The position numbers and the translations under genes were made by a program. A DNA stretch of 64,000 nt. It comes from Carposina sasakii (Eukaryota > Arthropoda > Insecta > Lepidoptera > Carposinidae). Position 1 is the first letter of the stretch; the number at the start of each line of letters is the position of its first letter. This document shows, piece by piece, positions 41,310 through 51,440 of the stretch. The notes beneath the pieces are model-generated. The model worked only from the letters and a program-made list of their open reading frames with translations. It did no database searches and was not told the DNA's origin. The stretch spans positions 10,850,001 to 10,914,000 of the forward strand of contig CP053169.1 in NCBI GenBank assembly GCA_014607495.2. The letters are read 5' to 3'.

Positions 41310-41745
41310 TGTCGGAGATCAAGATGTCATATCCTACAGTCGGATCTCCAACGCCATCTATTTTCAATCGTTGAAGTTAGAAACGTCAAGTCGACAGCTA
41401 TCACTGACTTGAGGACAGCTGTCACTTGGGTAAAGACAAGACAGAGTACTGAGAGGGCGCCACTGTAGATTTACAACGACCACCGGGTCGTTTGAATTGA
41501 GCCGGAGGGTATTCTGTTCTTTGTGTTGCGTCTGTCGAGCGAAGCACGGGTGCTAATCAGCTTCTGTCTTGTACTTACCACGTTTCTACGTTATCCGCTA
41601 GAATCCTAGTAATCTTGTGCGTAGATACAGTGAAAGTGTTTGTGATTCCTAATTAAGCTTGTTTACTACACGCCGCATTCTTTATTTCGGATTTTGGAAG
41701 ATGTCGGACACACCTAACGGCACGCCAATCGACCCATCTACGTCA
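41310..41745 (+). repeat. 3' LTR of gypsy copy 1
   Basis: 436 bp, starting tgtcggagatc and ending tacgtca. It is followed by (ta)n. Confidence 0.85.
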
Positions 41746-41794
41746 TATATATATATATATAAATTTCACCCAATCAAGAATATATATATATATA
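41746..41794. other. 49-bp inverted MITE A spacer between two gypsy elements
   Basis: (ta)n, aaatttcacccaatcaaga, (ta)n. The central part is the reverse complement of cttgattgggtgaaattt, found at 53579-53597 in the right flank. The spacer is therefore inverted relative to its parent MITE. Confidence 0.75.
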
Positions 41795-42229
41795 TGACGT
41801 AGATGGGTCGAGTGGCGTGCCGTTAGGTGTGTCCGACATCTTCCAAAATCCGAAATAAAGAATGCGGCGTGTAGTAAACAAGCTTAATTAGGAATCACAA
41901 ACACTTTCACTGTATCTACGCACAAGATTACTAGGATTCTAGCGGATAACGTAGAAACGTGGTAAGTACAAGACAGAGGCTGATTAGCACCCCGCTTCGC
42001 TCGACAGACGCAACAAAAAGAACAGAATACCCTCCGGCTCAATTCAAACGACCCGGTGGTCGTTGTAAATATACAGTGGCGCCCTCTCAGTACTCTGTCT
42101 TGTCTTTACCCAAGTGACAGCTGTCCTCAAGTCAGTGATAGCTGTCGACTTGACGTTTCTAACTTCAACGATTGAAAATAGATGGCGTTGGAGATCCGAC
42201 TGTAGGATATGACATCTTGATCTCCGACA
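41795..42229 (-). repeat. 3' LTR of gypsy copy 2
   Basis: 435 bp. It differs from the 5' LTR at a few sites, for example in the segment after ggcgccact. It faces the 3' LTR of copy 1, forming a long inverted repeat. Confidence 0.85.
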
Positions 42230-42566
42230 CGGCCATTTTGACAACTCACGCGTCCTCGCGTGGGGTTTCTGGAAAGAAAGAGGATTTTGCAAAGTAACAT
42301 GTCTCACGCTCGGTCTTTCTGACCATTGGGACAGTAAAAACTTCATTTAAACGTTACTAAACCTTTATTTCAAACGAACCAATATCATCATAATCAAAAT
42401 TGAAAATCATTTTACTATACCAAATTGTTACAAATTTACTTGCATACTATTAAACAAAGAAATCGACTATAAGCGTCACACACAAGGTAAATAATTCCAA
42501 AACAAGGCTACAGTATACACAATCCATATAGAGTAACGTCAGTCAAGTAAGTCTAGTTGCCTCAAT

Positions 42567-42785
42567 CTAGCAACTCTTGGAAACTTCCATCCAGCTTCCG
42601 TAAACCAGTCTAGTCACTTCCATCCAGTGACTCTTGGAAACTTCCATCCAGCTTCCGTATACCAGTCTAGTCACTTCCATCCAGTGACTCTTGGAAACTT
42701 CCATCCAGCTTCCGTATACCAGTCTAGTCACTTCCATCCAGTGACTCTTGAATACCTCTATCCGGTATCCGTAAACCTCTCTCAA
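42567..42785 (-). repeat. 57-bp minisatellite in gypsy 3' region, copy 2
   Basis: Three units, each encoding SHWMEVTRLVYGSWMEVSK when read on the minus strand. The 57-bp unit is a multiple of three, so the frame stays open by periodicity. It lies after the pol stop and has no start context. Probably non-coding. Confidence 0.75.
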
Positions 42786-42800
42786 TCAGTCAACTCAACA

Positions 42801-43183
42801 TTAATTAGAACATGACGGTCCATCCCCGTCAAGTTCGCACAGATTATCATCACGGTCACATGTCAGCGTGTCATTGGTAATGTCATTCGCAGGCATTCGC
42901 CTAAGCCTGTCATGTGCGTACTTATAGGTTCTATTGGAATTAAGGGCTTTAAGAACATAACGATTACCTTCAAGTACCTCCGATACCCTAAAAGGACCTC
43001 TATACTTCGGATCAAGCTTGGTTTGATTACGCTCTTCATTTTGTAGAAGAACAAAGTCTCCAACTAAGAAAGGTGTTATGTGAGCTTTAGTTTTATCAAA
43101 TCGTACCTTATCGTATGAAGCGCTTTTCTCCATATTCTCTACTGCTTGGGCTCATACCTGGTCGATGTCAACTTGAGGTTCTT
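42801..43183 (-). pseudogene. gypsy copy 2 integrase C-terminus, downstream of the LINE
   Basis: It continues integrase beyond the LINE: ASYDKVRFDKTKAHITPFLV, YRGPFRVSEVLEGNRYVLKA and the stop at 42801. A TGA near 43160 breaks it further. It is the parent sequence for the tail found in the copy 1 chimera. Confidence 0.8.
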
Positions 43184-43278
43184 CATCTCCGGCTATGGTA
43201 TGGTATGGTATGGTAGAACGGGCTTGTTTCCGCAACTCGACGTCTGTGCGCCTATTTTGCGTAAGGGTGGTGTGCTCT

Positions 43279-46200
43279 CTACTCGAGCCAGCCTATCTCC
43301 TCCAGGAATCCTAGCAGCCTTTTCAGGTTGCCCAAAGTCTCGCTAAGCGAGCCTGGAGAACCGAGATATTTTGCCCGGTACGGGGCCACTTCTCTGCAGC
43401 GCAGCAGCAGATGGGCGGCTGTCTCTTCTTCCTCCATGCAGGCTCTGCACAGGGGGCTGTCTGTAACACCTAATGTGGATAGGTGTTTGTTGAAGGCTCC
43501 ATGACCTGTAATAATACTGGTTATCAGTCTCAGTTGGGGTTTATTCAACTGTATTAGCTTCTTTGACAGTCGGCCGCAAATTTGAGGTAAGGCCTCTTTT
43601 GCTTGTCGACAGTCCTCTTGACTGAACCAGTGTGCATTATGCTGTTCGCCAGTCCTAGCTCTCAGCAAGGTCCTGGCGATGCCTGCGGGGGCTGGTATGA
43701 TGGGCTCCGGACCTATGGCTGTAAGGTCCGAACCTTGTCTGGCCAGCGCGTCCGCAGAGTCATTACCTCTCGAGCCGCTGTGGCCTTTGATCCACTGCAG
43801 TGTGAGACGGTTGTATCTACATACCTCTGTTAGTCGGCGGTGGCAGTCATAGACGAGCCCCGAGGTAACAGTGTTGCTGTTTAACGCCTGTAGGACTGCC
43901 CTACTGTCCGAGAGGATTCTGATGCCTTGGTCAGTTACCTCTCTGGCTATTATGGCTGTAGCTGCCTGTGAGATCGCGAAGCACTCGGCCTGGAAGACCG
44001 TGTTGTAGTATCCCAAAGGTGTGGCGACTCTGACCTGCAAGTCCTCGGAGAATACTCCTGACCCCGTCCCAGAGTCTGTTTTGGACCCGTCCGTGAATAT
44101 CCTAAGTTCATTCAAGTTCAGGCCTTCGAAGTCCTCATTCTCGTGCAACTGGATTTTATATTTTTTATCAAATACCCACTTTTTGGGGATCCTGTCGCTG
44201 GGTGCCCTGAGTATCGGTAAATCCTCATAGGCCTCCGTGAGAATGGTTGTGTGAGCCGTACCGCTCTCTTTCCAGAGTTCTAAGGACCTGAGGCGTACCG
44301 CTGAAGACGCTGCTTCCTGTTTGATAAACAGATGGAGTGGCGGTAGGCTTAGCATGGCCTCCAGAGCTGCAGTAGGAGCTGTCCTCATACAGCCTGTTGT
44401 CGCCGTGCAAGCTAGTCTTTGAAATTTCTGTAGTTTGCTTATGCATGTCACTAGCTTGCATCTAGGCCACCATACTAGAGCGCCGTAACACAGCAGGGGA
44501 CGTATCACCGCCGTGTACAGCCACAGTATGTTCTTGGGGGTAAGACCCCATCGTTTGCCAATCATCCTACGGCATTGCCATAGGGCTATGCTAGCTTTGT
44601 CTATCTTATTATCTACATGACTGCCCCAGTTGAGTTTGTGGTCTAGTATAACCCCAAGGTATTTAACCTCCTGTGATAGCTGTAGTGTGGTCCCGAAGAG
44701 CTTCGGCATGTGGTAGTTGCCGAGACTGCGTTTGTGTGTGAACATCACCGTTTCCGTTTTGTTTGGGTTAACGGTCAACTCATACCTGGTACACCACCCC
44801 TCCACGATGCGCATTGCTGCCTGTGTGAGGTCGCATACTAAACTGGCGTTCTTGCCGGTTATCAGGATGGTAAGGTCATCGGCATAGCCGATTGTATAGA
44901 AGTGGTGAGCGTTAAGGGTCGTGATTAGGCTGTTGACCACCATGTTCCAAAGAAGCGGTGAAAGAACCCCTCCTTGCGGACAGCCCTTGGCCACCAGCGC
45001 CACCGTTGGGTCGTCCTTAAACCTTACCGTTCTTTGTCTGAGCATATTTGTGATCCAGCCAGTTAGTACAGACGAGACTCCATGACGGATCAGTGCGGTC
45101 TCTATGCTCGTAAAGTTAGTCTTGTCGAAGGCTCCTTCAATATCGATGAAGGTGCCCATACAAATGACTTTGTCTATTAGCGCTTCTTCTATTTTGCGTA
45201 CCAACTGGTGTAAAGCTGACTCAGTGGATTTACCTGCTGTATAAGCGTGTTGGTTGCCGTGCATCGGTGTCTTGATCAGCTCGTTGTCCCTCAGCTCCCT
45301 TTCACACAGTCTTTCCAGTGTTTTAACGAGAAACGAGGTTAAGCTAATTGGTCTGAACGCCTTGGCGTTCGTGTAGTCGCCCTTGCCTGGCTTTGGGATA
45401 AAGATAACACTTACCTCTCTCCAGGCTTTCGGGATGTATCTGTATGCCAGACACGCCCGCAAGATAGTTTTAAGGATTGCGGTCAGTCTAGGTCCCCCCC
45501 ATTGAAGAAGAGCCGGGAACACTCCGTCCGGACCTGCCGCTTTAAATGGCTGAAAGCTTTTTATAGCCCAGCTGAGCTTCTCATGAGTTACTATCTTGCG
45601 GGCGTAGTCCCAGCATTGTAAGGTAGGTGTGGTGTGGGTTTCGGGCCACGTTACCTTTTGCACTATTTTACATCCCGGAAAATGAGTCTCCAGTAGAATT
45701 TGCTGGGCCTCATGGGGTGTTTGCGTATAGCTGCCATCAGGTTTACGGAGGTTGCCTACATCTGTTTGAGTTTGTTTAGAGAGTACCTTCCTTACCCGAT
45801 TCGCTTGTTCGAATGAAGAGATACTGTCGCAGAATTTTCTCCACGATGCTGTACTCTTATGTCTGATCTTTTTCTTGTATTTGGATTTGGCCTCATAGTA
45901 CAAGTCCCAGTCCCAGTCTGCTGATGTGTTCATTGCCCTGTTCAGCCTTCTTCTGACCACCTTTCTCAAGCGTTCAAGTTCGGGTCCCCACCATTTGTGG
46001 TTACCTGGCGGGTGCGCAGGAGAAGCGGTCAACGGGCAGGACACTTCGTAGCTGTCAATGATAGTTTTAGATAACAGACAAACCTGCTCTTCTATCTGTT
46101 GTACGTTCTCGATCCTCGCTGGAATGGGCACCGCTTGAAGTCCGTTTGCCAGTTTCGTTATGTACATGGCTTTATCGGTCTTACGCGGGTGCCTGCGGGG

Positions 46201-46905
46201 AGTAGTGGGGGGTATGTTTACCTGTAAATCACATCGTAGCCACCTGTGATCCGAGCACGATGCCTCATCAGATACGTGCCAGTTCGTGGTGTACTCTCTC
46301 AGCCTGTCTGTTGCCAGGGTGAGGTCGATGATTGTCTGGCTCCTCCTAGTGACAAAGGTGGGCCTCGAACCTGTGTTTAAGATATTAAGGTTTGTAGTAA
46401 GAAGATATTCAACTAAGGCGTTACCTCTGTTGTTGCTTCTGTCCATGCCCCAGAGAGTATGGTGTGCATTTGTGTCGGAGGCCACCAGCAGTTCCAGGCC
46501 TGCTCTTTCGCAATAGGTGATGAGCCTCGCCAGGTCGTGGGGTGGCAGTTCTTCGTTATCCGGCATGTAAGCCGAGGCGACGACTATCTCCGACATGTTC
46601 TCAATGTGTGGTAGTTGTATTTTTATTGCTTGGACGTCTCTGGAACAGAATTCTGTTAGTGACTGCCCAACAATATTGTTGGTAATGTAGATACATGTTC
46701 TTGGCGTAGTAACATCATTAGTAACAAACAGCTTACCTCCTAAGTTGGAGAGACCACATATACGGCCTGTCCTGATCCAAGGTTCTTGGATCAGGACGAC
46801 AGCTGTGTGGTTAACCTCCAGCCATCTGCGCAGTTGTGTTGTTGCGGCGGTGCAGTGCTGGAGGTTAGTCTGCAGCACCTTAATGAAGGAAGGGGTGCCC
46901 GCCAT
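43279..46905 (-). CDS. LINE ORF2: endonuclease, reverse transcriptase, RNase H
   Basis: 1208 residues from the ATG at 46905. The endonuclease (about 10-230) shows LQTNLQH, VVLIQEPWI, VASAYMPDNEELP, VASDTNAHHTLWG and SDHRWL. The RT (about 460-740) shows VIFIPKPGKGDYTNAKAFRP, GTFIDIEGAFDKTNF, GCPQGGVLSPLLWN and IGYADDLTIL. RNase H (about 930-1065) shows RIFTDGSKTDSG, FQAECFAISQA, ILSDSRAVLQAL and WIKGHSGSRGNDSADALAR, all catalytic acids present. A C-terminal Cys/His cluster (CRACMEEEETAAHLLLRC) follows. The start overlaps the end of ORF1 by 26 nt in another frame, suggesting coupled translation. A TTG-initiated extension to 46947 is unlikely. Confidence 0.92.
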   Translation of the reverse strand: MAGTPSFIKVLQTNLQHCTAATTQLRRWLEVNHTAVVLIQEPWIRTGRICGLSNLGGKLFVTNDVTTPRTCIYITNNIVGQSLTEFCSRDVQAIKIQLPHIENMSEIVVASAYMPDNEELPPHDLARLITYCERAGLELLVASDTNAHHTLWGMDRSNNRGNALVEYLLTTNLNILNTGSRPTFVTRRSQTIIDLTLATDRLREYTTNWHVSDEASCSDHRWLRCDLQVNIPPTTPRRHPRKTDKAMYITKLANGLQAVPIPARIENVQQIEEQVCLLSKTIIDSYEVSCPLTASPAHPPGNHKWWGPELERLRKVVRRRLNRAMNTSADWDWDLYYEAKSKYKKKIRHKSTASWRKFCDSISSFEQANRVRKVLSKQTQTDVGNLRKPDGSYTQTPHEAQQILLETHFPGCKIVQKVTWPETHTTPTLQCWDYARKIVTHEKLSWAIKSFQPFKAAGPDGVFPALLQWGGPRLTAILKTILRACLAYRYIPKAWREVSVIFIPKPGKGDYTNAKAFRPISLTSFLVKTLERLCERELRDNELIKTPMHGNQHAYTAGKSTESALHQLVRKIEEALIDKVICMGTFIDIEGAFDKTNFTSIETALIRHGVSSVLTGWITNMLRQRTVRFKDDPTVALVAKGCPQGGVLSPLLWNMVVNSLITTLNAHHFYTIGYADDLTILITGKNASLVCDLTQAAMRIVEGWCTRYELTVNPNKTETVMFTHKRSLGNYHMPKLFGTTLQLSQEVKYLGVILDHKLNWGSHVDNKIDKASIALWQCRRMIGKRWGLTPKNILWLYTAVIRPLLCYGALVWWPRCKLVTCISKLQKFQRLACTATTGCMRTAPTAALEAMLSLPPLHLFIKQEAASSAVRLRSLELWKESGTAHTTILTEAYEDLPILRAPSDRIPKKWVFDKKYKIQLHENEDFEGLNLNELRIFTDGSKTDSGTGSGVFSEDLQVRVATPLGYYNTVFQAECFAISQAATAIIAREVTDQGIRILSDSRAVLQALNSNTVTSGLVYDCHRRLTEVCRYNRLTLQWIKGHSGSRGNDSADALARQGSDLTAIGPEPIIPAPAGIARTLLRARTGEQHNAHWFSQEDCRQAKEALPQICGRLSKKLIQLNKPQLRLITSIITGHGAFNKHLSTLGVTDSPLCRACMEEEETAAHLLLRCREVAPYRAKYLGSPGSLSETLGNLKRLLGFLEEIGWLE

Positions 46906-48472
46906 CGGTGGATAGCAGCCCCTCGTCCTCCTCTGTGCAGTCGTCAAAGAGGCCCTTGAGCGACTCTATGAGGGTCGGCGTGTCCGGCCTCTCACCGTCC
47001 ACGTCATCCTCCTGGGTCGTTGGGCCTGCCTCTGCCGAAGTCCCCGCCTTTGGTGAAGGGGCCTCCGCTGGCGACGTGTCCATCGCCGTCTCAGGAGCTT
47101 TAGTTGTGGGTCCCGAGGCAGCGGTCGTCTTCTTTGATGGTTCACTCGGCAGCTCGTGGAATCTGCCGTCCGGCCCCTGGAACTTCAGGTACACTGATCC
47201 GGTTCCACAGGTCAGGCGGCGACCCCGTTCGAGGACAGCTGGAACTGTGCTCTCCAGGATGGAGATCATCAGGAACCAGTTGTCCTTCTGTCGTTCTGCC
47301 GAGCGAATCCACCACTTGTCGCATTGCGCCCAGGGGTTCTGGTATGCCAGAACCGCGCCGAGTGTTTTTGGCGAGTCCCAGACATTCTGTGGATCCGGAA
47401 TGGCGACGGCACATCTCACCCTTTTGGGCATCTCGGATAGACCCCTTACCACGAGCTGTTCACCCGTGGCAGAGGCCATACCGGAGACGGCCGCCTTCAC
47501 CCAGTCCACAGTTGCCTGGTCCTCGCACAGCATACAGAGGCCGCCGTCCCGAAGGGATGGCTTACCTCGGAAGGCGGGGCCTTTGTCCCCAGCTTTCCTC
47601 GTACAGGCCTCCTTGATAATCCGCTTTTGGATATCAAGGAGTACCTTGTCGGCTACTTCCTTCGACAGGAGGCCGGACTCCAGGGTGGTGATGACCACCC
47701 CAGTTTTTGTCCTGGCCACGCTGGCGTAGTCTCTAGGTCGCTGGTCGGGATCACCGAGTCGCAGCTTCTTTGAGTTGCCGCGTGGAGATATAGTATCGTC
47801 CAAGCGGGTCCTCTTTGCCACGGCTCGGTCACCCCCGCCGGACCTATGGGCCGAGTGTTTCGCTCGTGCAGATTTCGCGGTGTCAGGCCGGGGAGTTGGC
47901 GTTTTGGCGCCCTCTCCCCGTCCCGACACCAGCGGCTTATCTGCTACCCTGCTGGAGCCAGGCTTTGGGTCCGCTTTCAGCGTTTGGTTGCTACCTCCCG
48001 CCGATCGCGTCTCCTTAGCCGGCTCCGCAGCTGCGAGCGCGTCCTCCATATCACGTTGCCGTCTACGGAGGCGTTGTTTTTTATTCGGCTTCTTATTTAT
48101 CCTGGGGGCCTCCCCAGTATAAACCCTATCACTTGACTGGTGCGCCCCAGCCCTAGGCCCCCCTCTAGTGGGTTGCCGGACTCGGACGACCGTCTCGTTC
48201 CAGGCCGAAGCGAAGTCGTTAAGGGGATTATGGTATCCCCCTGCAGTGCTGGTGCCCGGGGTCGGGTCCGGGCGTCCGGGTTTTCCCTTAGCCAGTACCC
48301 TTGGGTCCGGGCGTCCGGGTTTCCCTTTTGCCAGTACCGTCACCGCGGGTTTGGCACTGGTGTCTCTCCTGGCACCCACTTTGGTGCTGGAGTGTCCGGA
48401 GGGGGGAGCCGCCGCCGAAGCAGAGTCTCCCTCCCTTGTATAAGTTGGGTTTTTGGACCTAGTTTGCTCCAT
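46880..48472 (-). CDS. LINE ORF1 protein
   Basis: 530 residues. The N-terminal half is disordered, rich in Lys, Arg, Pro and Ser, with a duplicated VLAKGKPGRPDP (AT-hook-like) and basic patches (NKKPNKKQRLRRRQRD). A folded middle (about 265-430; ASVARTKTGVVITTLESGLL, CMLCEDQATVDWVKAAVSG, PDPQNVWDSPKTLGAVLAYQ) resembles the DUF4780-type domain of arthropod retroelement proteins, in my judgement. The tail is acidic. There is no CCHC knuckle. Presumed RNA-binding partner of ORF2. Confidence 0.85.
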   Translation of the reverse strand: MEQTRSKNPTYTREGDSASAAAPPSGHSSTKVGARRDTSAKPAVTVLAKGKPGRPDPRVLAKGKPGRPDPTPGTSTAGGYHNPLNDFASAWNETVVRVRQPTRGGPRAGAHQSSDRVYTGEAPRINKKPNKKQRLRRRQRDMEDALAAAEPAKETRSAGGSNQTLKADPKPGSSRVADKPLVSGRGEGAKTPTPRPDTAKSARAKHSAHRSGGGDRAVAKRTRLDDTISPRGNSKKLRLGDPDQRPRDYASVARTKTGVVITTLESGLLSKEVADKVLLDIQKRIIKEACTRKAGDKGPAFRGKPSLRDGGLCMLCEDQATVDWVKAAVSGMASATGEQLVVRGLSEMPKRVRCAVAIPDPQNVWDSPKTLGAVLAYQNPWAQCDKWWIRSAERQKDNWFLMISILESTVPAVLERGRRLTCGTGSVYLKFQGPDGRFHELPSEPSKKTTAASGPTTKAPETAMDTSPAEAPSPKAGTSAEAGPTTQEDDVDGERPDTPTLIESLKGLFDDCTEEDEGLLSTDGGHPFLH

Positions 48473-49374
48473 GGTGAAAAGGGGGTTTTTAATTCATCCC
48501 CCTGGCTTCCCACCCTCCACCGAGCCCGCAACAGGGAACGCCTCAACCGCCAAAAACAGGAGAAGAGTGCGTTAGGAATACCAGGGAGGTATAGGTACGC
48601 AGTGGGGAGTTTCAGCGCGACATCGGGCTCTTGAACGGTGGCCAGGACGGTAGCAGCACCTAGGTCCGTTGCTCCGCCTAGAACTGATCACCGCCCGCGA
48701 GCCGTCAGCATGGCCTTCCCTGCCTCCTAAGTAAAGAATTTTGCCGTGACAGGCCACCCCCAGGTTGGGTCCAGGCCGCAGCGCAAACGCTGCGTCCCGC
48801 TCCCACGCCCGGCCGAGGCCCGGCACGGCAAGTTCAGTGCTTACCTCCACGTACCTCGCCTGTGGTGCCCCTTCCCCCCCCCCATTGGGGCACCTTGCCA
48901 CGTTTCCTCCACTGCGGCTACTAGTGGAGGCTACCGTTTCGCTTGAAATCGGGACCAAAGAGGGCGTGTTGCCTCACGCCGCATAAACCCGAGCGTCGCT
49001 CGGCTCAACCCTCCAGGACTCCGTCATCCCCGCTTACGGCGCTCGACTGCGCAGGTCAAAACGCAGGTGGGTGAATGTAGTTCACTGGGTGTCACCCACG
49101 CCACCCAGTGAAACCGAGTGGGAGTTTAGCCAATCGACTAGAGAGAGCCCCGCAGAAGCAGTCGCTAGCCGTTGTTGCCCAGGTGGACCAGGAAAGTCGG
49201 GTATCCCCTCACGGAGGAGACCTAATCATGTCCCGCCACAGGCCCGGAGTCCCAGGCGCCAGGGCAGTGCCAAGTCACCCGTGATCCTCATGGCCAGTGA
49301 CGAAACACTAAGATGATTCCCCACATGATTTGATACCCGACTAACACACGAGGAGGTATCCCACTATTCCACCC
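48473..49374 (-). other. 5' UTR of the RNase H LINE
   Basis: GC-rich leader of about 900 bp. It contains short frames on both strands and no recognisable domain. It probably carries an internal promoter, which I cannot locate. Confidence 0.6.
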
Positions 49375-50149
49375 CATCTCCGGCTAATAAAATATCAAGA
49401 GGTCGTGCAACCTTACCAATAAGTAACTCCAGTGGGCTGGCTTTGGTAATCCTACTCGTGGCACAATTGAGAGCAAGCTGTACGTCAGGTAAAGCGTCCT
49501 GCCATGAACATGAACTGGTCTCAACGGCTGTCAGCATGTTCTTCAATGTGCTCATGACCCTTTCTACCTGGCCATTTGCTCGTGAGCTACCTGTTGCGAT
49601 TAAATGTAACTTGATATTGACAGACTCTCAGTAGTCCTTAAAATCTCTGCTGGCAAAACAGCGGCCCTGGTCAGCGATCAGACGACTTGGTGCCCCAAAT
49701 AGAGCAACACTAGCCTTAAGAGCTTTGATACTGCTAGCCGTGTCAATGTGTAGTGTATGATGGAGCATGACAAACTTGGTGAAGGCATCTATAAGCACGA
49801 AGACATACTCCTTTTTGTCATTCTTCCCGCTTAGTTTGCCAGTCGCGTCTATATGTATCGTGTGCCACGGGATTGCTATTTTTGGGATTGGATGCATTTC
49901 AGCTTGCACCTTACCGGAATGAGATTTGGAGATATTGCATGTTACACAATTCGCGACAAATTTCCTAACGTATTTGGACATATTGTCGAACCAATACAAG
50001 TCATAAACCTTTTCTAGTGTCTTCTCCCATCCCAAATGTAGCAATCCTTCGTGCACATTGTTAATAATTGACCAACGGAAGGACCTGGGTATCATAGGCA
50101 GACAACGAGTCTTATTGTTTCTTTGAATTTCACGATGAAGTACATACAC
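49364..50149 (-). pseudogene. gypsy copy 2 integrase, N-terminal and core
   Basis: HHCC zinc finger (HEGLLHLGWEKT, CVTCNIS) and the DDE core: IHIDATGKLSG (first Asp), LIADQGRCFASRDF (second Asp), ANGQVERVMSTL (Glu). A TGA after SRDFKDY splits it. The LINE cuts it after LLAGDG. Confidence 0.85.
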
Positions 50150-50756
50150 CAGATCGAAATTCGTACGTCTTTGATACCTCGGCTGGAATATTACATTCTT
50201 TCAGATCGGATATCAGTTTTGAAAGTTCACCATCCCTCTGTTGTTCAGCCATTAACCAGTTGCTAGTAATCTCAGCCAAGTTTACCTGTTTCGGCTCTAC
50301 TCTCGTAACTGCGCTCCGACTACTTTTCTCGCTCTCGGCTGGTAAAGGGTTCCTGGTGAAGAAATCAGCATGTGACATGCGCTTACCACTACGATGGATT
50401 ATCTCGAAATCAAACCCCTGCAGAAAAGCCCACCATCGGTGTACACGTGGGGTTAGGTCAAGCTTTTTACGCGTCGATTGGAGTGAACTGCAGTCGGTCA
50501 CAACGTCAAATTTGCGCCCATGTAGATACTGCCGGAAATGTTTCACAGCGTTCACGACAGCAAGAGTCTCCAACTCGTAAGAGTGGTACTTGGATTCTGC
50601 AGATGTCGTGCGCTTGCTGTAATAGGCTACCACATGAGGCTTACCTTCTTTGAGTTGAATGAGGACTGCTCCATAGCCAATCGCGCTCGCGTCAGTATGC
50701 AGCTCAGTCACTAGACTAGGATCGTAAATCGTCAATACCGGCTCCCTCGTTAGCAT
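50130..50756 (-). pseudogene. gypsy copy 2 RNase H region
   Basis: It shows TELHTDASAIGYGAVLIQ, VAYYSKRTTSAESKYHSYEL, FDVVTDCSSL and RVHRWWAFLQGFDFEIIHR, the standard order of a Ty3/gypsy RNase H. A TGA upstream, where TGG is expected, separates it from RT. A frameshift near 50150 separates it from integrase. Confidence 0.85.
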
Positions 50757-50795
50757 AGAAATGATCTGTTGCCTGATTAACTCATGTTGCGGTTC

Positions 50796-51440
50796 TCATT
50801 TTATTTTACCATTACCAGACGTCAATGAATATAGAGGAGATAAAATTTGTGAAAATTTAGGAACAAATTGGCGGAAGTACGAAGCTAACCCAATGAATTG
50901 TCGAAGCTGAGTAACTGTGTTCGGTGGCGGTAAAGCGGTAAGTGCAACTATCTTTCGTGGATTCGGACGAATTTGACCTCGGCGCACCTCGAAGCCTAGG
51001 TACTCTACTTTTTCTTTCAGGAATGAGCACTTTTTAGGATTTAACGAAAATCCCTTCCCAGAAAGAACTTCTAATACTACCTTTAGTCTATCGAAAGCTT
51101 CGTCGATGTTACTGGCCACAACTAGCACGTCATCCATGTACACTACAACGTACTTGTTCACGAGATCGCCTAGAGCATGTATGAGAGCACGTTGAAACAC
51201 TGCAGGAGCATTTTTCAAACCGAAGGGCATAGTAAGGTACTCATACTGACCTTCAGTTGTCACGAATGCTGTGCGCTCTATGGAGTCCGACTCGATAGGG
51301 ATCTGGTGAAATCCCGATGCTAAATCTAAAATTGTAAAAAAATGTCCTCCATGCAACCTAGCAATCTGTTCAGATATGAGTGGTAAAGGAAAACGGTCAG
51401 CAACGGTGTTATCGTTCAACTCCCTATAATCGACACACAT
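50796..51440 (-). pseudogene. gypsy copy 2 reverse transcriptase
   Basis: CVDYRELND, TILDLASGFHQIPIE, TMPFGLKNAPAVFQRA, VVYMDDVLVVA, LNPKKCSFLKEKVEYLGFEV and the thumb (FIGLASYFRQFVPKFSQIL). Nearly identical to copy 1 over the shared part. Confidence 0.88.

Larger units (their letters stand above)
35959..41745 (+). mobile_element. Ty3/gypsy LTR retrotransposon, copy 1 (mosaic)
   Basis: The 436-bp LTRs (35959-36394 and 41310-41745) begin TG and end CA and look practically identical, so insertion was recent. The interior holds gag, protease and part of RT from one subfamily. A 785-bp insertion follows, then a protease segment of a second subfamily joined to an integrase tail, then an RT snippet joined to another tail. 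The coding capacity is destroyed. Two CCHC knuckles in the related copy suggest the Mag lineage. No convincing primer-binding site follows the 5' LTR. Confidence 0.8.
43184..49386 (-). mobile_element. Full-length LINE with RNase H inserted in gypsy integrase
   Basis: The 12-bp target duplication catctccggcta (43184-43195 and 49375-49386) brackets a 6.18-kb element. It has a 5' UTR of about 900 bp, ORF1, an overlapping ORF2, a 3' UTR of only 80 bp, and a 3' tail of ATACC repeats (43196-43215). It is much richer in GC than its surroundings. EN, RT and C-terminal RNase H place it in the I/LOA/R1-like group. Both ORFs are intact. Confidence 0.85.

Noticed and set aside
41223..41468. Open frame across the gypsy LTR
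   Set aside because: It spans the 3' UTR to LTR border and is mirrored in the other copy only because the LTR is duplicated.
46908..48634. Several plus-strand frames up to 273 codons
   Set aside because: They lie opposite the GC-rich LINE ORF1, where stops are rare in all frames. No domain is recognisable.
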